From: Adiantum capillus-veneris
Taxonomy: Eukaryota; Streptophyta; Polypodiopsida; Polypodiales; Pteridaceae
DNA: 64,000 bases
Assembly: GCA_014529385.2 (NCBI GenBank)
Contig: CM043969.1
Span: 31,035,446-31,099,445, forward strand
Direction: 5' to 3'
Shown: positions 53,897 to 61,927 of the stretch, one piece after another
Layout of the letters: each line of letters opens with the position of its first letter
Numbering within the stretch: position 1 is the stretch's first letter
Notes under the pieces: model-generated
Database searches by the model: none
Seen by the model: the letters and a program-made list of their open reading frames with translations, nothing else
Told to the model about the DNA's origin: nothing
Position numbers and translations under genes: made by a program

Positions 53897-55764
53897 AGCT
53901 TGTCAAAGCTGATGATTGTGTCAAAGACGAGGTCACTGGCCAGTTTATCAAAACTAAACCATGGAAAAACAACAAGAAGAACTGGCACGAAAAGCGAACG
54001 ACTAATTCGCATAAAGGGGGGGAAACAGGGTCTGGAATGACCAAAATAGAGAGGAAAGCGAAGTACAATAAGCTCAAGCGAACCCTCAGAGACATATGGA
54101 TGATTGAATTGGAAACAAATGAGGACACGAATTCTGACAAGATGGATGCACCATCCCATTATAAGAAGTATACCATACAAGATAGGAAAATCATAGTGCA
54201 ACAACCAGTAAGGGAATTGAAGGAACCGGGTACATCGTACGACGGTCCTGAGAAAGCCAAACGAATAGATCTAGCGGAGCCGGGAGAAGATCCAAAACCT
54301 GCATATATTGCCACGGATCTTACTGAAGAAGAGGAAAAGCTTTTGGTAGCTACTCTTAAACAATATAGAGATGTGTTTGAATGGTCATACAAAGATCTTA
54401 AAGGGCTGGATCCAAGTATCTGTCAACACACAATACCCCTTAAGAATGACGCCAAACCCAACAGACAACGTCTCTATACTTACAATGAGACGGTTGAAAA
54501 AAAGATCAAGGAGGAAATAGATAAACTTAAAGAGGCAGAGTTTATTTACGAAATTGAGCACACCGATTGGGTTTCACTGATTGTGGTGGTCCAGAAAAAA
54601 AATGGAAAGTTAAGAGTGTGCGTCAATCTCAAGAAAGTAAACCTTGCTACAATTCGGGACAACTATCCCCTACCCATTACTGATCATGTAATAGAAAGAG
54701 TGGCAGGTAATGAGGCTTATAGTTTCTTAGATGGCTTTTCGGGTTACAACCAACTTGCAATAAAGCCAGAGGATCAGTACAAAATGGCTTTTGCAACTGA
54801 ATGGGGTATTTTTGCATTCCAAGTAATGGCTTTTGGCTTAACAAATGCACCAGCCACATTTCAGAGGCTGATGGGTCATGCTTTTAAAGAATATCTAAGA
54901 CAGTTCTTAGAAATTTGCATGGATGACTTGTGTGTTCACTCTCTTGTAAGATTGGAGCACATAGAACACTTGACCAAGGTATTCGAAAAATGTAGACTGT
55001 ATCGGATTTGCCTGAATCCAGAGAAATGTGTCTTCATGGTAAGACAGGGAAAAATATTGAGACATCTAGTGTCCAAAAACGGTATTTCGACAGACATGGA
55101 GAAGATCAGCGTCATTGTTGATCTACCACGACCAGTAAAGGTAAAGGAGGTACATGCATTTATGGGCCATTGTGGATATTATCGCAGATTTATCTACTCA
55201 TACGCTATAATTGCAAAACCACTTTACGCGCTGATAACTAAATTTGAGTGGACAGATGAGTGTGAGAAATCTTTTCAAACTTTGAAGCAAAGGTTGATTT
55301 TCGCTCCAATTTTGAAGGCTCTAGATTGGGAAAAGATATTCCACATCCACGTAGATGCATCAACATATGCAATAGGATGCATACTTGCACAACCTGGAGA
55401 GAACAACATGGATTTTCCAATAAGTTACTCCAATAGACAACTGAACAATGCAGAGAAGAATTACACAACAACTGAGAGGGAGCGTTTGGGTATGATCTAT
55501 GCAGTGAAAAAGTTTAGACACTACTTACTTTCCAATAAATTTGTATTCTTCGTTGATCACCAAGCATTGATGTACTTAGTAAACAAACCTTGTAGTACAG
55601 GGAGGATTGTTCGATGGTTCATCATACTGCTTGAGTTTGACTTCACGATAGTAGTCAAAAAGGGAACTATACACCAAAGAGAAGATCATTTATCTAGAAT
55701 GATGCATGGAGAAAACCTGGTAGGAGTTGATGATGATTTTCCATATGCATATCTTTCAACATAG
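53863..55764 (+). CDS. pol: gypsy reverse transcriptase-RNase H, open frame of 633 aa
   Basis: ATG at 53863 opens an uninterrupted frame. After a Lys-rich spacer and LTEEEEKLLVATLKQYRDVF-EWSYKDLKGL it shows RT blocks: KEAEFIYEIEHTDWVSLIVV, KKNGKLRVCVNLKKVN, NYPLPITDHVIERVAGNEAY, SFLDGFSGYNQLAIKPEDQY, KMAFATEWGIFAFQVMAFGL, TNAPATFQRLM, and the active site CMDDLCVHS (CMDD at 54916-54927; Cys replaces the usual Tyr or Phe, both Asp kept). RNase H follows: FHIHVDASTYAIGCILAQ, NYTTTERERLGMIYAVKKFR, FFVDHQALMYLVN. It ends at a TAG before integrase; the start is probably internal to the polyprotein. Confidence 0.93.
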   Translation: MPLVNDRTGYLKLVKADDCVKDEVTGQFIKTKPWKNNKKNWHEKRTTNSHKGGETGSGMTKIERKAKYNKLKRTLRDIWMIELETNEDTNSDKMDAPSHYKKYTIQDRKIIVQQPVRELKEPGTSYDGPEKAKRIDLAEPGEDPKPAYIATDLTEEEEKLLVATLKQYRDVFEWSYKDLKGLDPSICQHTIPLKNDAKPNRQRLYTYNETVEKKIKEEIDKLKEAEFIYEIEHTDWVSLIVVVQKKNGKLRVCVNLKKVNLATIRDNYPLPITDHVIERVAGNEAYSFLDGFSGYNQLAIKPEDQYKMAFATEWGIFAFQVMAFGLTNAPATFQRLMGHAFKEYLRQFLEICMDDLCVHSLVRLEHIEHLTKVFEKCRLYRICLNPEKCVFMVRQGKILRHLVSKNGISTDMEKISVIVDLPRPVKVKEVHAFMGHCGYYRRFIYSYAIIAKPLYALITKFEWTDECEKSFQTLKQRLIFAPILKALDWEKIFHIHVDASTYAIGCILAQPGENNMDFPISYSNRQLNNAEKNYTTTERERLGMIYAVKKFRHYLLSNKFVFFVDHQALMYLVNKPCSTGRIVRWFIILLEFDFTIVVKKGTIHQREDHLSRMMHGENLVGVDDDFPYAYLST

Positions 55765-55766
55765 AA

Positions 55767-56250
55767 ATGGTTCCAAGATGGAGCGAGGATGTAATTACTT
55801 TGCTGACTATCGGGTCATTGAATGTGACAAGACAACCATCTACCATTGTAGCATCTAGATCATTGGTAATGTTGGCAGGGAGGCTATACAAACAGGGATC
55901 GGATCAAATCCTTAGGCTTTATGTTGAATCGAGTGAATGGGAATTGTATCTAAACCAAGCTCATGTACAAACAATGGGGATTCACAATGGGCATGCATAG
56001 AAGTATCAAAGATTGATGACAATGGGTGTGTATTGGCCGAAAATGCAACATAGTGTTCATATGCATATCAAATCATGTGTTAGATGCACGCTTCAAAAGC
56101 CAATAGAGGACGTGAATCTATTCAAACTATCTGTAGCACCCCAATGGAGTAACTACATTGTTGAATACCTCACCACCAGGATACTGCCTGAAGGGATGAG
56201 TAGATCACGTATCAAAACGATCACGAAAGAGACAAAAGACTATGTATTGA
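55767..56250 (+). pseudogene. gypsy integrase N-terminal part, first H2C2 zinc finger
   Basis: AGRLYKQGSDQILRLYVESS and NQAHVQTMGIHNGHA lead to MTMGVYWPKMQHSVHMHIKS and CVRCTLQK, a complete His-His-Cys-Cys finger that binds zinc in integrase. APQWSNYIVEYLTTRILPEG follows. A stop at about 55998 and the CACTA insertion at 56251 interrupt it. The same frame-type resumes at 59572. Confidence 0.8.
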
Positions 56251-56274
56251 CACTACAACAAAAAAGCTATCATC

Positions 56275-56420
56275 GATGCATATATCGACGCACCGCGTCG
56301 ATATCTGCGTCGATATAGACGTCCCTGTGAACCTGTCGCTATTTGCGTCGATATCTGCGTGGAAAGTCTTTATTTGCGATGCCAATATCAACGTAAATAG
56401 CGACGCAGATATCGACGACC
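56275..56420. repeat. left subterminal repeats of the CACTA element
   Basis: GCGTCGATATCTGCGTCGAT and its inverse GATATCGACG appear about seven times in 150 bases, in both orientations. In En/Spm such subterminal repeats bind the element's regulatory protein; binding here is inferred. Confidence 0.75.
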
Positions 56421-56639
56421 ATAACAGAAAAAAGTTTTCTTGGGCAGAGGGCAAGTAGCCTGGCCTGTGCCCAGTGAAAAGATGGACACAGCCACCACAA
56501 CCAGACTTCCTGCTCTCTGACCAAGAAAGCGAGCAGCACCAAAATCAACCGTGCTCCCGCAGAAATTTTGGCAGAGTTCATTTTTACATAAACTTTTCAA
56601 AAAAGATATATCATGTATACGCCGCCTACATGCTATCCA

Positions 56640-57270
56640 TGTAGGATCTCACGTGAGATTTAAAGCCAATGACCATAACGAATCGTAACCATAACTTAAA
56701 AGCATAACCATAACTTAAAACCATAACCGACCAATATAAACACTTTGATCATAACCAGAAATAAAATTAAAAATAACCATAAGCATAACCAAAAAGTTAA
56801 ACATAACCATAAACAAAACCTGAACCATAACTATATATGTCTATACAAGAATAGGAGAAATAACCATGTCTATACAATGACAATGACAATAACCATGAGG
56901 GTCAGAAAAACAATAACTGTCTGAACAATAATCATAACCATATATATATGTCTATACAAAAGGAGACATAGAAGCGTGTCTGTGTCTCACAAAGCATATA
57001 TATGAAATCCAGTCCACTGATGACTAGGCGTCACAACCTGCACATAGGAAAACTCACAAAATTAGTATTGATATTACTTCACATATACTTACTTAATTAA
57101 ATCAACTCACACATATTAACGTCTCACCTCAAGCGATCAGCGAGATTGTAAGGCCGCCCAGTCTACGGGCTCTCCTGAAGCATCCAGATCATTCAATACT
57201 TCATAGATACCTTTGCAATATCCATCTGACTCCTCCTGAAGTGTCGGGGATCGATGCATCGCACGATTCA
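56640..57270. other. AACCATA-rich and AT-rich interior of the CACTA element
   Basis: The segment 56660-56990 is built from variations of CATAACCATAA and TATGTCTATACAA. No ORF is visible. It is neither telomeric (TTTAGGG) nor a recognised gene fragment. Confidence 0.6.
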
Positions 57271-57272
57271 GT

Positions 57273-58560
57273 ACGGATGGTTTTAGTAGACATAGAAGCC
57301 ATTTTCGAAATCCCTTTGCGTTTTTCCGTAGAAAAACGCAACCGGATTTGACCTACGACTTGTGTATTTGGCGTTAATTCAAACCCACCTACAGCTTGTG
57401 TATTTGGCGTTTCTTCTATCCGTTTGACCTACGGCTTTCCATACACGCTCTTGAAATTTCTTTAAGACTACTAAATGAACTACGGATGGTTTCGGTAGGC
57501 ATAGAAGCCATTTCCGAAGTCCGTTTGCGTTTTTTCGTAGAAAAACGCAACCGGATTTGACCTACGGTTTGTGTATTTGGCGTTTCTTCTATCCGTTTGA
57601 CCTACGGCTTTCCATACGCGCTCTTGACATTTCTTTAAGACTCCTAAATGAACTACGGATGGTTTCGGTAGGCATAGAAGCCATTTCCGAAGTCCGTTTG
57701 CGTTTTTCCATAGAAAAACGCAACCGGATTTGACCTACTGCTTGTGTATTTGGCGTTTCTTCTATCCGTTTGACCTACGGCTTGCCATACGCGCTCTTGA
57801 AATTTCTTTAAGACTACTTAATGAACTACAGATGGTTTTGGTAGGCATAGAAGCCATTTCCGAAGTCCGTTTGCGTTTTTCCGTAGAAAAACGCAACCGG
57901 ATTTGACCTACGGCTTGTGTATTTGGCGTTTCTTCTATCTGTTTGACCTACGGCTTGCCATACGTGCTCTTGAAATTGCCTAAAGACTACCTAATCATCT
58001 ACGGATGGTTTCAGTAGGCATAGAAGCCATTTTCGAAGTCTGTTTGCATTTTTTCGTAGATAAACGCAACCGGATTTGACCTACGGCTTGTGTATTTGGT
58101 GTTTCTTCTATCCGTTTGATCTACGGCTTGCCATACGCACTCTTGACATTTCCTAAAGACTACGTAATTGTCTACGGATGGTTTTAGTAGGCATAGAAGC
58201 CATTTCTGAAGTCCGTTTGCGTTTTTCTGCAAAAAAACGCAATCGGATTTGACTTACGGCTTGTGTATTTAGCGTTTCTTCTATCTGTTTGAACTACGGC
58301 TTGCCATACACGCTGTTGACATTGCTTTAAGACTACCTAATGGACTACGGATGGTTTCGGTAGGCATAGAAGACATTTTCGAAGTCCGTTTGCGTTTTTC
58401 CATAGAAAAACGCAACCGGATTTGACCTACGACGTAGAAGCCGTTTATGAAGTCCGTTTGCGTTTTTCCGTAGAAAAACCAACCGGACTTCAAAAACGGC
58501 TTTTATTTTGGGCGTTTTTTCTATCTGTTTGACCTACGGCTTGTTATATGCCCCCGCCTA
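57273..58560. repeat. 173-bp tandem array within the CACTA element
   Basis: The marker ACGGATGGTTT (one copy ACAGATGG) starts units at 57273, 57482, 57655, 57828, 58001, 58174 and 58347. All spacings after the first are exactly 173 bp; the first unit is 209 bp because of an internal 36-bp repeat. The last unit is truncated and rearranged. Every unit has an inverted pair GCGTTTTTC...GAAAAACGC around a CGTA-like loop. Frames of 70 or so codons on the minus strand are by-products. Confidence 0.95.
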
Positions 58561-59048
58561 ACCTTTTTTGAGGAGGAAGCTTGTCTCTAAGAGCAACGAC
58601 GGCGCTGTTGTTTCTCCCTAGAGGACTTTGATGTGTAAAGGTGAGAGTTGAGCTTTGAATGTATTTTGAGCTGGTCAAATGAAATCATAGGCTGCATCAG
58701 ACGATCCATGTCACTTTGCCTCGACATGCACAACGCCCGGTCAGACTACTGACCATGGAGGAGATTGATGAGATCCGCCAACGACGACAGCTGGATCCTC
58801 TGTGATCTACCTATCCCAGCTAGCTGTTTTAGCCGTTTAGTCCACACCCAGCAGTTTAGGATTCCATAATATTTTATTTTGTCATTTTGTCATCTTTTTA
58901 CTTTGACTTTGTATCAGATCCACCACATTGTAATTTTCTTGTCTCATAGGTCACTTTGCCGTTTCGAAGACGTTAATATAACATTTCATTTCATTTCTCT
59001 CTTTAATTTTTCTTTCTTTAATTTTAATTTCCTACGCGCATACATTAA

Positions 59049-59145
59049 TTCTCTCTCTCTCTCTCTTTCCTACACACACACACACACACACACACACCGA
59101 TCTCTCTCTCTCTCTTTCCTACATCATGTGTGTGTGTGTGTAGGA

Positions 59146-59198
<53 letters not shown>

Positions 59199-59219
59199 GT
59201 GTGTGTGTGTGTGTAGGAA

Positions 59220-59250
<31 letters not shown>
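59049..59250. repeat. composite microsatellite inverted repeat
   Basis: (CT)n-TTTCCTACA-(CA)n-CCGAT-(CT)n-TTTCCTACAT is followed after a short centre (about 59122) by its inverse: ATG-(TG)n-TAGGAAAGAG-(AG)n-CGG-(TG)n-TAGGAAAGAG-(AG)n. The arms are about 70-100 bases. It would form a long hairpin. Confidence 0.88.
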
Positions 59251-59251
<1 letters not shown>

Positions 59252-59359
59252 GTTGGGAGGGAGAGAGTGACATAATACTTGCGCAGCAGGTTTCGGCCAC
59301 GATTTGAGCAGGCGAAAATGGCCCCTGCGCGCGCGGGTTTTTCTTTTTTACCCCAAATT

Positions 59360-59555
59360 TTTTAGCATCGCAATGAGCGTCGATATAACTGTGGGTGGCT
59401 GCATCGATATAAGCGTGGCAAATAAAGCCTTTCCATGCGTATAGCGACGCTCATTGCAACGCATATATCGACGCCTATATCAACGCGCTCTAATTCTGTT
59501 GATATATGCGTGGAAAGGCATGGCTGTCGATATTTGATGCGTCGATATCTTCATG
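59360..59555. repeat. right subterminal repeats of the CACTA element
   Basis: GCGTCGATAT, GCATCGATAT and their inverses recur about eight times up to the right terminus, mirroring the left end. Confidence 0.75.
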
Positions 59556-59571
59556 TTATGTTGTAGTGTGA

Positions 59572-60766
59572 TTGTGGACAATCTTTACAAAAGGGGAAAA
59601 GACAATCAATTGAGAATGTGCGCGACTGAAGAGGAATACATTCCTATCTTAGAGCAAGCACATGGCGGACAAGCTGGTGGATATTTCTCAGGTGGACAAA
59701 ACGGTCAAAGCAATACTTATTGCAGGCATATGGTGGCCTACACTATTCATGGACGCTGAAGAGTTTGTAAAACGATGTGACGATTACCAGAAGACAAAAA
59801 TTCCTAGATCACGAGATGATATGCCCTTGAGGCCAATGATGGGGGCAAGAGCGTTTGCAAAATGGGGAATATATTTTGTAGGACCGATAGCGCCTCCGGG
59901 ATATAAAACGCATGTTCAATACATTATTGTGGCAACAGATTATCTAACAAAATGGGTGGAAGCAAAAGCAACAACCAAAATCATGCAAAAACGACAGCAT
60001 AGTTTTTGTATGAGAATATTTTCACCAGATATGGATTACCAATAGAGATAGTAAGCATAGAGGAACTCACTTCATCAATGAAGTGATCGAATTCCTATTG
60101 GATGAATTCATGGTAATTGAGAGGAAGTCAGCTCCCTATCACCCACAAGCTAACGGCCAAGCAAAAAGTACGAATAAGATTTTGGTGACAATTCTCACCA
60201 AAATTGTTAGTGAATCGAGAGCTGACTGGGATCAAAAGCTGCATTCAGCTTTATGGGCATATAGAGTAGCTTACAAAACATCAATCAGAACGACTCTGTT
60301 CAACATGGTTTATGGAATTCAAGCGATTTTGCCACTTGAATTTCTTATCCCCACACTTCGGGTCGCTAAAGAATTAGAATGGACGGGCCATGAATTATCC
60401 AATCAGGTAGATGTCCTGGAAAAATAGGATGAAACTAGATTGAGAGCCGTTGCATCAATCTACGTGCAAAAACGAAACATGAAATCATTCTTTGATCAAT
60501 ATGTTATCAATAAGGAATTTGCTACGGGGGATTACGTCTTAATGTATACCTTGAAACAACATTCCCGAAAACTCAAAAAGCGAGGCAATGGACCCTATGT
60601 GATTCATGACATATCATCTAGTGGTGCCATTAAAATTCCGACATTAGAGGGAGAGGAAATGCCTAACTGGATTAGTGGTTGCAGACTAAGGAAATACAAC
60701 CTACCACTAACTTCAGAGATACTTGCCAAAATACGCCGCGAAGGAGCGCAAGAACAAAGCAAATGA
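59572..60766 (+). pseudogene. gypsy integrase: second H2C2 finger, core and C-terminal domain
   Basis: VDNLYKRGKDNQLRMCATEE, EYIPILEQAHGGQAGG, AGIWWPTLFMDAEEFVKRCD form a second zinc finger whose last Cys is Tyr (CDDY). Core: RPMMGARAFAKWGIYFVGPI, THVQYIIVATDYLTKWVEAK, then after a frameshift near 60003 and a one-base deletion at about 60056, FINEVIEFLL-like sequence, RKSAPYHPQANGQAKSTNKI and LHSALWAYRVAYKTSIRTTL. The deletion removes a base of the catalytic Asp codon. C-terminal region (60440-60766): FATGDYVLMYTLKQHSRKLK, KRGNGPYVIHDISSSGAIKI, no chromodomain. Confidence 0.88.
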
Positions 60767-61205
60767 GACAAAAGCTCAAGCACAGGAGGAAGCCAAAGTC
60801 AGGATTTTAAAACGAAAACAAAACTTACAACAACAAAGACTTCCTCAACCAGCAGATACGGCTCAAATTCCTCTTTCTATAATTCAAACTAATGAGCAAT
60901 GGGAAATAGGAATCGATGTTTGCATCAATGTCAGACTTCCACATGGCAGATATCAACGAGCATTGATTGACACAGGAGCAAGAGTCAATGTGGTCAACTT
61001 CTCCGCTTACAAGATGCTTACAAATGAACCCCTAGTGCAATCCACACGTGATTTACAAGCCGCAAATGGAGCAACAATGCCAACATTGGGGATGGTAAAC
61101 TTACCAATCAATATTGATGGAAATAGCTGTCCTCATCAATTTTTCGTAATGAAAGACAGAGAATTCAGAAAATGACTATGTTTGGGAGTTCCATGGATGA
61201 CAACG
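60723..61205 (+). pseudogene. second retropepsin-like domain (PR2) downstream of integrase
   Basis: In the frame one step from the integrase end and overlapping it by 44 bases, a Lys/Glu-rich helix (KERKNKANETKAQAQEEAKV) is followed by INVRLPHGRYQRALIDTGAR and VNVVNFSAYKML, with the aspartic protease motif DTGA at 60969-60980, then GMVNLPINIDGNSCPHQFFV. A TGA at 61173-61175 interrupts; the same frame continues LCLGVPWMTTYNASLN, the usual end of the fold. No ATG precedes it, so it would need readthrough, frameshifting or splicing. A protease after integrase is not the usual Ty3/gypsy order. Confidence 0.75.
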
Positions 61206-61913
61206 TACAATGCATCACTGAATGGTCAGAACATGCGTTGATGTACACACATGACTCTAACACGTATATGACTCCATTCGCCAAAACAAATCACTCATGG
61301 CCGAGTATCCCCATCGACAAAAAGCAACCGGCTCATCAGCCAAAAACACCACAAAAGGTTATTCGGAAAGTATGGATAAAGAAAAGAATTATGCCCAACA
61401 AACCGAGCAAGATATGGCTACCCAAGGACAAACTCCAGACGAAAGCAACACCATATCAAAGACTTTAGGAGTTACTCCAGAGTGGAAATGGCAACCAAAA
61501 CTGGAGAAAACTAAAGATTCGGCGACAGAGCTTGAAAGGAAACCCAAAACTCTAAACAAGAAGCCTGAACCTCCAAAATGGCACTGGAAACCTATGAAAA
61601 TTCAGGAAACTAAAGTAGAATTTGTAAAGATGCAACAAACTGCATACAAATGGGTTTCAAAAATAGTTGCCTTCACAACACCAACAATCAGGGAAAGAGC
61701 AATTTGACTGCAAGCTCATCTGTTTCATAAACAGCTACCCTCGCCATCAAAAGCCACTGAAAACTACATTCAGTCCCCACATCTTGCACAACACCTTGTT
61801 ACCCAACGCATTGTCTCAAACATCAGAATAGGTCCACATTACACGGCCATGCATAGACACAGATTCCAAAATCCATGCACATGCACCCAACCTTCGTCCG
61901 GGACGACTCAGTC
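61206..61913 (+). pseudogene. Lys/Pro-rich tail after PR2
   Basis: Overlapping frames (61172-61468, 61297-61707) are rich in Lys, Thr, Pro and Gln, for example LGVTPEWKWQPKLEKTKDSA and KPEPPKWHWKPMKIQETKVE. Repeated W-x-W-K/Q-P motifs are visible. No domain is recognised. It may be the continuation of the PR2 ORF toward the polypurine tract. Confidence 0.45.
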
Positions 61914-61927
61914 AAAGAAGGGGGGAG
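61914..61927 (+). other. candidate polypurine tract of the gypsy element
   Basis: AAAGAAGGGGGGAG is the longest purine run after the coding region and is followed by TAATGGATGAATCTAG. It would prime plus-strand synthesis and mark the 3' LTR start. Without a matching 5' LTR sequence the assignment is tentative. Confidence 0.6.

Larger units (their letters stand above)
56251..59568. mobile_element. non-autonomous CACTA (En/Spm) DNA transposon, 3318 bp
   Basis: Left end CACTACAACAAAAAAGC, right end ATGTTGTAGTG (the inverse of CACTACAACAT), flanked by the 3-bp direct repeat TGA (56248-56250 and 59569-59571). CACTA termini and a 3-bp duplication are diagnostic. Subterminal regions repeat a GCGTCGATAT word on both strands. 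The interior holds a 173-bp tandem array and microsatellites but no transposase, so it depends on an autonomous partner. Deleting it and one TGA rejoins the gypsy integrase in frame. Confidence 0.95.
47383..61927 (+). mobile_element. large Ty3/gypsy retrotransposon (non-chromovirus, Tat/Athila-like primer site)
   Basis: Order on the plus strand: primer site, long leader, gag, protease, RT-RNase H, integrase (split by a CACTA transposon at 56251-59568), a second retropepsin-like domain, a polypurine tract. No chromodomain is seen after integrase. About 11.2 kb of internal sequence remains after discounting the CACTA insertion. Several stops and frameshifts disable it. The downstream terminal region does not obviously match the sequence left of the primer site. 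Confidence 0.9.

Noticed and set aside
56660-56990. Interstitial telomere repeat
   Set aside because: The repeated word is AACCATA, not the plant telomere unit CCCTAAA, and spacing is irregular.
53863-60766. Integrated plant pararetrovirus
   Set aside because: A protease-RT-RNase H-integrase order with a primer site and integrase zinc fingers marks a Ty3/gypsy retrotransposon; no movement protein or viral coat motif was seen.
60440-60766. Chromodomain at the integrase C-terminus
   Set aside because: The sequence after integrase shows the GPYVIHDISSSGAIKI block and then a Lys-rich tail, without the aromatic cage pattern of a chromodomain.
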